Shown: piece after piece, positions 12,390-64,000 of the stretch
How the letters are laid out: the number at the start of each line of letters is the position of its first letter
Position numbering within the stretch: the first letter of the stretch is position 1
NCBI GenBank assembly: GCA_038380795.1
Contig: CM076268.1
Coordinates: 27,475,501 to 27,539,500 of the forward strand
Reading direction: 5' to 3'
DNA length: 64,000 nt
DNA from: Pyrocephalus nanus
Taxonomy: Eukaryota > Chordata > Aves > Passeriformes > Tyrannidae
Made by a program: the position numbers and the translations under genes
Notes under the pieces: model-generated
Databases searched by the model: none
What the model was told of the DNA's origin: nothing
Seen by the model: the letters and a program-made list of their open reading frames with translations, nothing else

Positions 12390-12449
12390 GGTGATGGCAA
12401 GTTGGATTCACTTTGTGAAGAAGCCAGAAAAATAGTGTTAAATGCTTAA
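12390..12449 (+). pseudogene. C10orf53: UPF0728 last exon, intact by itself
   Basis: The acceptor is tttctcctttag before 12390. The exon encodes 19 residues, GDGKLDSLCEEARKIVLNA, then TAA at 12447-12449. Family members recalled from mammals end LNAY or LNAF, so this copy stops one residue early (TAA where TAY is expected). Confidence 0.78.
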
Positions 12450-12613
12450 CAATTTACAGGGAGGCATTCCCTTCTACCTTGGGTTTCTGTCAGGCAATTC
12501 ACTTGCATCACAAAGATATTACCAGTGTCAGGAGACAGTTGGTTCTTTACACTTCTGGGTCTCTTAATGAAGCACTAGATAATCTTATTACACCCATATG
12601 TCAATCAAGTAAG

Positions 12614-12619
12614 AATAAA
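12614..12619 (+). terminator. Candidate polyadenylation signal of the UPF0728 gene
   Basis: AATAAA lies 165 nt after the UPF0728 stop on the same strand. Confidence 0.35.
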
Positions 12620-15600
12620 CCATCTTTTCCAGAACCAGTTGTGGGTTACTGCCCTGAATGTTACAAATTCATGTAGAACTAACTGGTATGTAGGTTTTAT
12701 ATCTGATTTTAATTAAAAGGAAACTGAAACCCCTGGCTATCTTTTATTCTTCCAACTTTTATGAAGTTTCCTATGACAAAGATAATTTCAAAGTCATTCA
12801 TAGCTTATGATACTTATTTATACAGATATGCCGGTTCTGCTCTTGGTGACAAATATCTCAGAGAACATTTGTGAATCATTGGACAGCCCATAAGTAGAGA
12901 GAAAGAAGTTGGCATAGCCATAAGGACAGGATTAAAGCTAATTATTACCACAAGTATTACCACAACTAATTTTCCATGTACCTCGAAAGTAATGCTGTCT
13001 ATTCTTCTCTTTTCCCTGCAGTAACTAGGGTACAAATCTTCTTTATTGCTCCTCATTTGTCAACATACACTCTCAACCTCAATGTTATTTTAAAAACACT
13101 TTACACTCAGGTAAATTCAGCAGTTTGCAAGTAATCATATGTCAGAATGCTGGTACCCTGAGCAATATTCAGTTTGGCCTGTAATTAGTTATGAAAGAAG
13201 GAAGTGATTAGTCTTTGCATCCTAACAGAGTGGTGTGAGCCAAGAAACACAGGACTTCCTGGAGCCCAGGAGCACCAGGCAGAAAAGCTGCAGTTTCTAG
13301 TGGGGCTGCAGGAGAGATGGGCTGCCCAGCATGAAACCAAAGACAACGAAATCCTTTCACTCGGTATCTCCTACCAGCTGTAATCTGCAGGGAGATAGCA
13401 AACCACACTTACAGTAACACTGATATGACAAAAAAGTTGTGTGGAAATAACACTATCTAAATGTCCAGATATATCCACTTCCCTAGAGATGACAGAGGCA
13501 TTAAACCAATATTCTTCAGTAAGAAAAAAAAATACTCAAAGTTGAGTGAAGCAGAAATTGTGTTGTCGCTTTACTGAAACATCTTTGCTTTCTGCAACTC
13601 TGATATAACCAGATTACAAAGTTGGAACATTCAGACTGAACCAGATTGAGAAGAGCAAGACAATCAAGCTTGGCACAGACAAGAGCAGCACTTTCTGCAG
13701 CAGGGAGTTTGTTCACACCTCGCTGTCACCCTGAGCCTCCCTGTAACTACTGAGCAGGTTGTCCTGGCCAAAACCCAGCTCCAGTGCAGCCCTTGGCACA
13801 GGGAGGGCTTTTGACAAACCCACATGTTGCATTCGTGAGGGGGACAACAACTGATGGCTTTCTGCTCTGGCAGTACATTGTTTATTTGCCTCTTAGGTAA
13901 ATGCAGATTAATTAGACTAAGCGTAAATAACAGTTAGTTCTGGGCAGAATTTACTCCCAAAAATAGAAGACTAAAACACCCAGACCCCTTGAGTGTGGAA
14001 TGCTGTGAACATCAGTGGGAGTGCTCCAGGCAGATGAACTCACCAGTGTGACTGGTTTTTGTTTTTACTTTTCTTTTCAAAGAAAAAAGAAAGTTTTAAT
14101 TTTGCTGAGTTCAGTGCGCTCTGTAACATCACTCTGAGGACGTTTCTGTCATACCTCCAAGTTAGAATAACAGCAGTTTCGTAAGGAGATATTAAGCCTT
14201 GATAGATCAACACATTTAGCTGGAGTAAATACAAACAAGCTTTGAGGAACATAAAGCTGCAGGTTTGAAACAGCAAGCTTTCAAGACAAGCATGGGTTGA
14301 GGACAACTGCTCTGACTTTGCTTTAGAGTAATGCTATGACCAAATTGTGACAGTGAGATATCTTCCAATGAGATGAAAAATTAGCTGCACCTAAAAGAGA
14401 CCTCCTAGCTTCACATAAAGGAGGCCCTGCTGCTGTGTTTTTGTTACAGAAGGAAAAAATAAACACAAATTTGCAGTAGTCCTTTCAGTTTGGTGCCTGT
14501 CCCCCAGGCACTACCTGTGACTAGTTGCCATGGCATTAGCAGGCAGCTGGATGTTGGAAGGCATTATAGTAGCCACTTGGACAAAGGCATGTAATTGTTT
14601 TTTATGGTGAAATAACCAATTTTTTCCTCAAAGTCTCCCTCATTTTTAAGGGGATTATCTGCCCCATATATAATCATGGCCATTTGAAAACTGAACTTAG
14701 CCTGCAAGTCTTGTCCATGGCGACTTTCATCCAGACTATTGTGATAAAGTCCAATCAGGAGGAAGAAAACAGCCACAGCAAATTATTCCAGTAGTAACAC
14801 CAACGAAATTGCTGTGCAGCTTTTACGGTCTGACTAATTGTCTCATTAAGGCACATTTCTGATCAGTGAAATGGATCTCAAGTATTATTAATCACTGAAA
14901 AAACTGTACCACTAAGAGCTTCTCCCCCTCCTATCCTTGGCACTATTTGCAGTGGGAAACGCTCAAAGGCTCCTGTTGATTGGAGCCCTGCTGCTGCACA
15001 GTTGGCAGTCAAATGGTACTAATGGCACAATAACCCAATATAACTAAAATAGTTTGCCTTTTAGAGTAACAATCTCTTATAATGTGATTAAGCTCTGTCA
15101 AGTGCGTTTCTTTACGTTTTGCAAACGGCTGAAAAGATCTGACAGTTTTTCCAGTAATTTCTTCAAAAGTGGAGGGAAAATAATAAAAATTCATTAGGTA
15201 TATCAAGAAACAAATAAAAAACGGTTGATGCATTAAAAAAAAAAAAAAAAAGGATGAACACAACTGCACTAACTCTGAGCTGCACAGCAGCAGGTTTGTG
15301 TGGCACACAGTCCACTCCCCCTCGCAGAACACACCTCCAAGGACTGGGTTTGTCACAGTTAGTTGCAGACAATTTGGTAAACACTTAGTTTAGGATCTTT
15401 CTTCCCCTGGGCTACCTCTATAACTGATAGAGAGAGGCACCTCTACAGAGCAATGCAGATCTCCACAAAGCACAGACTGTAGGATCTCTGGGCTCCTAAT
15501 TTAGATATGAAGCTTCTTCCTCATACAAGCAGCACATCTGAAAAGGAGCAGCACACTGCTGAGGTGCTCTTTTCATTCTCAGCAAACAGGAAGACTTTGC

Positions 15601-15772
15601 TCTTGGCCATCACTCCCAGTGGTTGCCACAAGCCACACAACTGCAAAAAGGGGCACTTCCCCTTTCACGGGGTAAACATGTAGGTGCTTATCCCGTACGT
15701 GATCATGTTAAAGACAGCAGGCACTTAATTTTTAAGTAGCTCATTTTCAGAAGCCCTTCGTGGTCACCAACT

Positions 15773-15778
<6 letters not shown>

Positions 15779-15820
<42 letters not shown>
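15779..15820. repeat. Pure A tract, 42 nt
   Basis: Forty-two uninterrupted A residues follow cttgattt and precede gacctcctga. It is the longest homopolymer in the window. No gene copy is recognised immediately upstream, so a retrocopy tail is not shown. Confidence 0.97.
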
Positions 15821-15822
<2 letters not shown>

Positions 15823-18800
15823 CCTCCTGAGGCCTACTAGGAGTTCTTCAAGGGAGGAAGGAAGGGAAATTACAATGGTATTCTTCAGTATTGGCTCATT
15901 CAAGAGAGACACTAGATGCATCACTAATTTAAAGTTAATTTGAAATATTTGCTTGCTACAGCTTTCAGTTTTGACCAGTTTCCTAAGACAGTTTTAAGAA
16001 AAGACACCCATACACAGGCACTTTTCAGACACATAAATATTTGCTCACTTGTATTTGTATACGTAAATGTACCCAGGAAGGCATCCACTGAGATCACATG
16101 AAGTATGGTCAGAAATATTAAAAAATAGTGGCCTTTGTCATAGGCTTTGTAATTAAATCTGGGGAACAGAATATGCTACAGAGATCTCTTTCCCTTTGGG
16201 CTTTGTTACAGACACAGGTACCACAGAGTTAGACTTCTGCATAAATCTACTGAGCTCATGAGCTGGCCAGTATTGTGCTCACTATGAAAACAGTGATTTT
16301 ACTGATGAGTTTAATGAGGGGCCTGAGGGCTGTGATAAAGGCCTAAGAAAAAAAGGGATGAAAAAAAAATATTATCACACTTCATGTAGCATGTCCCTAA
16401 TTTTTTAACGCATATAAATATCAGAACAGTAATGCTGAAAAGAAGGAAAAATATTAGATTTTTTTTTTCCTGACAATCCCTCCAGAAGCTATTTATGTAC
16501 AGTCATAAACTGACATGCACACTCAGATATATTTTCCTGAAGCCTGTAGAGTTTTGTCTAAGCAAAATCTTCAGAATATGTGTGTGTACATAAATTAAAG
16601 ACTGTCTGGTTTATAATGAGAAGGGTGTATTGTGGTATAAATATTGCAGAGCACATTAAATAAACATGGTCACATATGACCAGGTATCTATTAAATGAGC
16701 ACATCACAGGAGAAGTTAATTATCTAAGAGTGTAACTCAGAACCGTTTAGAATCACTGGAGATTAAGCTGCTTTATTTCTGTTTATCTTCCCTTCCGAAT
16801 AGGCAGTAGGTCGTTGCAATGAAGAGTCCCTCAGCAACACAAAGCTTCAGCTCTTCATCAACTCTAAGACAACAGTTTTGTCAACACCAGCCTGAAGCCA
16901 TGATAAACCAAAAATTTTCCTCCGTGTAATTTTGTGCAAAGTATGCTGGCACAAGACAGTACATGGGATGTAAAAGTGCTAAATATTTACATTTCTTTTG
17001 ATATCTGATGCTGTTCAGGGGAAGGAGGAAAACTTATATGGTAAGTATGTATCTCTTTTCTATATTGCAGCCTAAAAAAGTATACATGGACTTCCTCAAA
17101 CACGGTAGTGTCAGACACTAATATTCCAGGAGTAAGATATAACTTCACTATATTAATAAGATTTTTCTAGACTTGACAAATTACTGTGCTTCACTCCACA
17201 TGCAAAAACATTAGTTGTGATAGAATTTGATTTTGGTTGGGCAAGGAAACTCATGAAGAAAACTTGCCACTCTTCATTCTATACAATCTAATCAACATTG
17301 CAAACACTGATTAATTAAGTATAGGCTTGTGCAAACTGCTACAGCACAAAGAACAACTAATGAAGGATTTAATCACATAAAATTTTTGAAAGCAAGATGA
17401 AGCCAAACCCCTTAAATTACTTAAGTACTGCTTAAACACCGTAATTAACATATAGTAATAAATATTTCATCTTTAACAAGCCTATTGGGAGCAGTTTGTT
17501 AAACATTTATTTCTAGTCACGGGAAATTATGTACGGTCATTTTGTCATGTTCTATATTAGAAAATATTATTTTACCCTCTTTATTTTGCCCCCAGCAGTG
17601 GATACACTCATTTGGGAAAATATAATCTTTCCTCTAATGCAAATGAAATATACTCTTCCTTCATATGTCCTTTGCCTTTTACTAATGAAGTTTACCCTTG
17701 CAAAGTCCTGACCAGCACACAGCGACTTCTCACATTTACTTGACGGTCTCTCCTGTGGAACAGACTTACTACAGATATGGGAGTTTTATTGGAAACCCCT
17801 GCAGGACCATCCAATGCATCACTGCAGAATTACCCTCACAAACTGGGCAAGGTCATTTTGGGACACCAGAAAGAAGAATTAAGGTGTCCTTTACAGCACA
17901 GCCAAGCCCCAGACAAAGGGTGCCAGGGGTGTGTTTTCAGGCACCTTCTAAAACTGATCTGCACCTTTTCCTTTAGTCCAGGTAGCATCACAGGTGCACA
18001 GGGAAATCTAGGAGAGCGCTAAACATCACTGCCCTTCAACCAAGTCTGTGTGCAGACAGCTGCTATTGCACTGCAGGGCCAAATCAAAGGCAGTTACTTA
18101 AAACAGTACTAAACCAAGCCCACGATAACATCTAATACTCACCCAAGGAAAATAAGCTAAAGCCAAACCAAGCTCTCACACAGACCTTCTCTTGTTTGAG
18201 TGCACCCTCTTCTGAAGGGGAGGAGAATTTAAGGCTGGCTGGGTAGGACATGCTCCTTCATGGGGGTATCAGTGAATTTATGGGCTACTGAACAGGAAGT
18301 AAAGATTTCTGCAACAGAAATGATATTTCAGTGTTTCATGCAGCATCTTTAGTGATGACTACAACTGTTTTCCCCCTAAACAAATTAGATCTCCATTTGC
18401 CATTAATGACTCCATCACTTAAATATCACAAAGGAACTGCCTGGTGCGCTTATTAATAATTGAAAACTTTGAGGAAATCTGTGAAACATTTTCAATCAAA
18501 GCTAATAAATATCCAAAATATTATTTTTCCTGAATAATTATTCCTTTCATTCTTTTATTCCCTTTGGATAATAGGTTACATTTTAAATAATGGCATTAAG
18601 AAATGCAGAAGCTGAAATAACAGTTGAGAGGTATCTGAAACCAGAAGTGGTTTCAATGTTAAAAAGCATGCATTAGAAAAGAAGCAATATTCATCTGTTT
18701 CCTTCTTGCAAGTATGCTGAATTTCTATTTTAGACTTCATGCTGTTTCCTGATATCTTACACTGATAATTAAGAAAATGTATCCACTTAATCTCTGTCCT

Positions 18801-20250
18801 AATTCTGCATAAACATGAAGAAAAATTTTCAGTGATCTTTTTAATCAGCAGAGTCCATGAAATCAAGACTCCTGTTGCTACAGAAGCGGAATTTGCAGAA
18901 CTACTAAACAGCCAGAAGGACCAAAAAACCAAAAATCATCAACGAAACTCTTTTATCAGAGCTGATAGAAATTGTGAATGCCTTCTGCCATTTAAAGTTT
19001 CACACTGTAGTTACTCAATTACCTTTATTATTCAAGAACAAGGGCAGAAGGACATATGCAAAATTACCCTCATATGCCAAGATTTTTTTGGTTTATTGCT
19101 TTTTGATTTATAACGGGGTGTTTTCATCAGCACAGAAAGGTTGTATGACGAGTTCTGACCAAAGCTGCAAGACCTGCAATCCTGGAGTCCACAGGACTTG
19201 GAAAGAGGGAGGAGTAGTGATCTACTATCTGCCCATCCCAGCAGACCCAGCCTGGGGATTGTGGCTGCAGCCCAAAATAAGCCCTCTCCTCAGGGAAAGA
19301 GGATTAAATTTTTATGTGTTGGTTTTGTTGGGTTTTTTTGAAAACAGAGCAAAAAAAACCCCATGCATTCTCTACCACCTTTCACTCAAAGGTCTCCTTA
19401 ATTTTTCCAAAAACCCTCACTGCACTCACACTGCAAGTGCCAGTATTTTGCATCCTGAGCATCTTTAGCCATTGGCCTGCATCAGAAATCCACAGCCACA
19501 CTATGTTTTTCTCTAGGCCTTAAGTCCTCAGAAGCTCTGATAATAATTCAAAAAATAGTGTTCCCTTCATTCCAGGGGCAGAAGGAGACACCTCTACCCA
19601 GTTCCCACCAGACTGATCCCTTACCTGCATCTGGGAGCCTGAGGATCTTTTTCTCCCCTGCCTTTCCCAGCAGCCACCATCAGCCTCATTCACTGTTCCT
19701 TAACTCTGGTCCTTCCTACTGTAGAAACGGCCACCAATGCCCCACAAGACCCACACAGGGACCCCCTACCCTGTGCCAAGGGCACAGCCACAGTCCCATT
19801 CCAGGAAAACAAGGTTAAGTATTTGAAACATTTAGGGGAGGACAACAAATAAGATAAAGATGGGCCAGCTGGGGCCAAACCCTGGGCTTTACCCAGCAGA
19901 ATTTGCTTGGCCACTCCCACAGCACTCAGGCCAGTCCCATCAGCCATAATTAGGTGCTCAGGTGCTCTGGGTAGCTCATCAGCCTGGCAGGGGCCCTGGC
20001 AGCCCCTAATTGTGTCCCACAGCCCAGCACCAACCCGGGGAGCTGCCTGTGCAATCAAAACATTCTGAATTCACTGAACCAAGACAAAAGACAATAGCAG
20101 ACTTTTTTATTCTATCTTTGACCAGACTTGTTAACTTTACAGAGATATTCTGTCTGCTCATATCTGGCTTCACATGATTTTTGAATGTGCCTCTATTTCA
20201 CGTTTTAGACAGTGTTCAAAGTCCTCTGTGCCAACATCAATTAAAAATAC

Positions 20251-20251
20251 T

Positions 20252-20300
<49 letters not shown>

Positions 20301-20311
20301 GTGTGTGTGTG
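20251..20311. repeat. Compound microsatellite (TA)n-(TGTA)n-(TG)n
   Basis: About 14 TA units run into five or six TGTA units and then about six TG units. The staged composition suggests stepwise mutation of a TG/TA tract. Length is likely to vary between individuals. Confidence 0.97.
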
Positions 20312-23300
20312 AGCACAGAGCAGAGGTTCCCAAGCTTTCGTTTACTTATTATTAGCAGCAGTGGCTATTCCCAGCTCTGCATCAGAGCCAGCACATCTGC
20401 TGGTTGTGCTGGTAAGAGCTACCCATAGCTCCTGGAACAGCAGCCAGAGAGTCTAGCAAGGGGTTCTTAAAACAAACAAACAAACAAAAAAACAACACAC
20501 ACTTTCATCTATTCCGCTCAAACAATGCACACACATTCCTATTTTTGTCTAGTCTCATATGTTAATTTTCACCTCCTAGAAGGAGCAGAACTCTCTCTGT
20601 TCCAGAGAACAGATTACTCCTCTGCTCTGGGACACTGACTCCGACTGCAGTGCAGGCAGAGCAAAGGTTTCCACCAAGCACCCCCCTGCTGCTGGCACAG
20701 CTCATCAGGTCGCTGCTAGGAAGGAAAAACAATTCTGTGACAGGAGCTGTTTGTCTTCACGAGTCTCTTGCTGCTGTGGGCATGGATGGCCTGGTGTGCC
20801 ACCCACAAATGCGATGAAGTCAATGGACTTTCACATCTGCTGCTTCTTCCAAGTTACAAAGCTGCCATTTGAATTTCAGTGCTGACTTTTTTGCAGGAGA
20901 GGCCTATATAATACTTCAGTCCTCTTCAAACACTCTATGAAGAATAATCAGTTGCTGTAGATGGTATTTAACTTGTCAACTAGTTCTAACAAAGTATTTG
21001 TTTCCTGTGAGATCACAGAGATATTCTTAAGCTACCATTGCAGAAACTTGCATCCATTGTTGATAGCGCACCTATTTAATGTGCACCTATTTGAGAACTC
21101 TCTATAAGTTTCCTAATTAATAGGCCTCATTGAAGTGCCACAGATAAAACTATGCATTTAGCAATTTTTAATGCTCTAGTAGATTTTCAGTTGTTTAACA
21201 GCTGAAAGCTGAAGAGCCAACATATGAAATTATTTCAGTGTTTAGAAACAAGTTAATTCCAGTCTAGTTTCAGTATTTTAAAAATTCTCACTGAAATAAA
21301 AATGCACCTACTTATTACTTAAAAAAATTGGAAGATCATAGAACAAAATATTCTAATATAACCTCAATTCTATTACCAATTTCAACCCAATGGTTTTGAA
21401 TAATTATCTTTTTCTAGTCCAAATGCTGCCTCCCTCAATGCTTCTGTATTTAAATAAGCCATTATTTAGTAAACAAACAGAAAACAGAAAAATTACCTGC
21501 CCTAGAAGTCTTACAAATGGGATGTTAATGCCAGCACTCAAAAGAGAAACTGTCAAAAATACCAGCCATAACGGAGAATTTTCTTCAGACATATTTTTAT
21601 TTTATTGGGTTTTTTACATTCTTTGATGGAACTTTTATGCAGCTATTATGCCACAATCTATGATACACAATGAAAGTGGAAATCTGTCATTTACCATTTA
21701 TATTTCTATGTCAATTTTGTTTTCTACCTCTGCATATGCTGAGGCATAAGTGCATTTATCAGACTCCATGCAGCACTGACCTGCCTTATGCAAACTGAGA
21801 ATACAATAAACAGTGCCAGAAATATTTAGCTGCACTCAATTCTTGCTACAGAAACAAGCATTCATAAAAGCATTAAAATACTTTGGGCGATGGTTACTGC
21901 CTATCAGCTTAATGTTTTGAGCTATACAAAGGGACAGGAGACAATATTTGTGGCTGTCAACTGCAGTACTTTCCGAGTTCATTAGGTTTCAAAAGACTGA
22001 ATTAGCTTTAATGCTTCAGTGAGAGAAAAGGCCCAAGGCAACCAGCCTGATTCAAAAGGGTGCTACCGAGTTGCACTAACATGAGACTAAGTTGAGTTCT
22101 GAATCCCATGGTAAGTACCTTGCAACGCTGATTTTATGCTCTGACAGGATTGTATTGTACCCAGGCAAAACAAAGGGACAGCAGAAGGCACACATCCCTT
22201 TTTGGTAACCTGCTTGGGTAAGTAGTACCTGATCACAGTTGAAAGTTTTTAATACTGTTTATTTTGATGAGACAAGAAGCTTTCCAGCATCACCCAACTC
22301 CCTGAATCAGGCAAAAACTGTCGTGCTCCGCTGTGTCACAGCCAATACAGCAGCAACAGCAGGGCTGAACCTCCTGCCAAGAGCAAAAGTGTCTCTGAGG
22401 AGCTTCAGGGCAGGGAAGTGGAGATGGTGGGGAAATCTCCTCTATGTGTTTACCAGTCCCTTGCTGTGCTGTATCCAAGGGGCTGCTCAGCAGACCCAGG
22501 ATAGCCCTGCAGGGCCCTTGTGCAGCTGGTTACAGCCCCAGCACAGGCGTGGCCATTCCTCTGCACCCTCCCACACCACTAACCTGCTCATCCTGCTGTT
22601 CCCTCTGCCAGCCAGCAGAAAGAAGGGAAGGAGTCTCCTGCCACTACACAGGTTGGTGCTGCAGAAACCTGCGGTCACAAGGTCCACCCAGAGCCAAGTT
22701 CTCCTGGGCCAGAGGGAACAGGACTTCTGACAGGACTAGTCGTGATATCAGGAGGGGAGAGCAAACAGGGCTCACCTGCCTTCCAGCACTGTGGAGGAAG
22801 CACAAGCAGTGCCTCCCAGGAAGCCAAGCATTATGTCCTGGGAAAAGAAACAGCCCCTGCTGCTCGCTCCCTTCAGCACCTGCTGTACCTCAGCCACCTG
22901 ACACAGAGCCAGCTCCTGACGTGGTTCACTTTAAAGTCCATACCGAAAGTACATGGCAATTAATATCCTGATTGACAAATAAACACAAGGGACCAAAGAA
23001 ATCAATTCCTACTTTACAAAACCACAGCATGTGCCTTTGGTAAATCAGCAACGGTTGCTTGCCCACCTTCCTCTTAAAATAAAAAAAGGGTAAATCAGGA
23101 ATAGCCACTTCAGAGCTGAATTAGTACCAGCAAGGAGATGTGAGGCAGGAAACGGCACTGGACAAAACAGAGAATCCATTGCTTGTTGCACAAACACAGA
23201 TTTTTCATCCAAACACAATCTTTTAAAGGATGGTACCAGGTCAAAGAGAAGCAGATCCTAATAGCACGGTGAGATGAAAGTAGTACGTGTTCATCCAAAA

Positions 23301-24033
23301 TAAGAATGTTTACAGGATCCCAGAGTTCCCTAATACCACATAGCATCAAAGCAGGCAGCATAGGGAATGGAAGCAATTGGTGCTGTCACCTCTTCTGAAG
23401 TCATTTGATGCTGAATTCTCCTGCTGATGACCCACTTCTCTATCAGCTGTGGTCTTGTCCACCCTTCTTTCCTCCTCAGTTGCCCCCAAACAAACCTTTT
23501 CTTGGTCCCTTTTATGTCTGCCTTCATCAGGCTCCTTGACCTTACACCTGAGTGGTCCACAGCCCTTCTGTTACCATCCAGTTAAACACTTTGTAACCTG
23601 ACCCCCTATTTTCAGCCTCCTCCTCACATCCTTGGGTTACTTTACCATCTCCTTGCAACAACCACAGCTGGTACATTTCTCTGCCAAAGTCATCTTACCA
23701 ACTCTCTCTTTTTTGGTTCCGTTACTCTTCTCCAATATATAGACAGAAATAGCTGTCATTTACTTTCCTTGTAAAAAAAAGCCTTTTGTGTGCATAACTA
23801 TCGTTGCTGTCCATGCCTGCTCTACTTACAGTAACTAGACAGTGCCCACAGACTGTGATACAAGCCTTACCGAGCTAGGCCTTGCATCCTGGGATAGGAG
23901 ACACTTCTTGTGTCAAAGAGGTCCCAATCTAAACAGACAAGTGGCAAAAAATGATGGAAGGCAAGTTGGAATTGTTTTTTCCTTACGAACTGGGAAGCAA
24001 GTTACATATTACTGAAGCCAGCTGCTGGATCCT

Positions 24034-24039
24034 TTTATT
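24034..24039 (-). terminator. Candidate OGDHL polyadenylation signal
   Basis: On the - strand AATAAA lies about 107 nt after the OGDHL stop codon, which implies a short 3' UTR. It is the first canonical hexamer downstream of the stop. Confidence 0.55.
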
Positions 24040-24145
24040 TGGTAAAGCAAAGATAAATAATTTCCAGTGTTTTCCCCACTTTTGTTTTCTTTTGGATGCA
24101 GTGTTTTGAGAGACTACCAGCCAGAGAAGGGTCAGTGCCCTGCAG

Positions 24146-64000
<39,855 letters not shown>

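Larger units (their letters stand above)
11307..12449 (+). pseudogene. C10orf53: UPF0728 (C10orf53-like) gene, apparently decayed, two exons visible
   Basis: The UPF0728 family is a group of small (about 90 residues) animal proteins of unknown function; the human gene C10orf53 sits between CHAT and OGDHL, as here. The middle exon (11307-11409) shows DGHQLILE in one frame and, after about position 11329, KILDWNTVELVVDGEIVFHC and NINDLDF in the next frame. The family pattern (DGHEVILEKIEDWN in human, from memory) implies a 2-nt deletion. The last exon (12390-12449) encodes GDGKLDSLCEEARKIVLNA and then TAA, a very close match to the family C terminus. The expected donor after TTTG at 11409 reads ATAACT instead of GTAAGT. 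The start exon (MPKNAVVILRYGPY-like) was not found. Together these suggest loss of function. A sequencing error in the deletion would not explain the donor. Confidence 0.72.
12450..24033. other. Gene-poor spacer between UPF0728 and OGDHL
   Basis: About 11.6 kb lie between two convergent transcription units. No exon is supported. Contents noted are a 17-nt A run at 15235-15251, the 42-nt A tract at 15779-15820, the microsatellite at 20251-20311, and moderately GC-rich patches near 19560-20060 and 22290-22960 that carry chance open frames only. Confidence 0.55.

Noticed and set aside
18974..19468. A 164-codon open frame on the + strand.
   Set aside because: Composition is unlike a coding exon, with no splice context and no family similarity that I recognise.
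22239..22971. Open frames of 163 and 175 codons on the + strand.
   Set aside because: They overlap in different frames, have no recognisable domain and lie in a locally GC-rich spacer, so chance is the better explanation.

Overview
The window is vertebrate nuclear DNA, and the repeats point to a bird, probably a songbird. Coding exons are short (about 70 to 270 bp), have GT-AG borders and sit in AT-rich introns. Three truncated CR1-type LINE 3' ends are present, at 6908-7136 (-), 31398-31864 (+) and 60029-60100 (+). A tRNA-Ile/CR1 chimeric SINE lies at about 57701-57826 (-) and resembles the TguSINE1 family reported from passerines. There are no bacterial operons, viral genomes or CRISPR arrays.

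Layout from left to right. (1) 1-5043 (+) holds the 3' end of CHAT (choline O-acetyltransferase): the last two coding exons at 2936-3073 and 4774-5043, followed by a probable 3' UTR. (2) 5044-11306 is intergenic, with a CR1 fragment and a CpG-rich GC island at about 8815-9640. (3) 11307-12449 (+) carries two recognisable exons of the small UPF0728/C10orf53 family. The first has an apparent 2-nt deletion and no GT donor, and I could not find the start exon, so the locus looks decayed. (4) 12450-24033 is a gene-poor spacer with a 42-nt pure A tract and a TA/TGTA/TG microsatellite. (5) 24146-64000 (-) is most of OGDHL (2-oxoglutarate dehydrogenase-like, the mitochondrial thiamine-diphosphate-dependent E1): 21 coding exons encoding about 928 of roughly 1010 residues. 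The 5' exons, with the mitochondrial targeting sequence, lie beyond the right edge.

The order CHAT - C10orf53 - OGDHL, with the last gene convergent on the other two, is the same as on human chromosome 10q11. The products are not one pathway: CHAT makes acetylcholine in cholinergic neurons, OGDHL acts in the TCA cycle, and the UPF0728 protein has no established function. All OGDHL reading-frame phases join cleanly across the 20 junctions, so that gene looks intact in this window.

No clearly new biological system is visible. The most notable items are the apparently broken UPF0728 gene between two intact neighbours, the SINE with a shortened tRNA head, a perfect 21-bp inverted repeat spanning 316 bp in the largest OGDHL intron, and a CpG island with an orphan splice donor.
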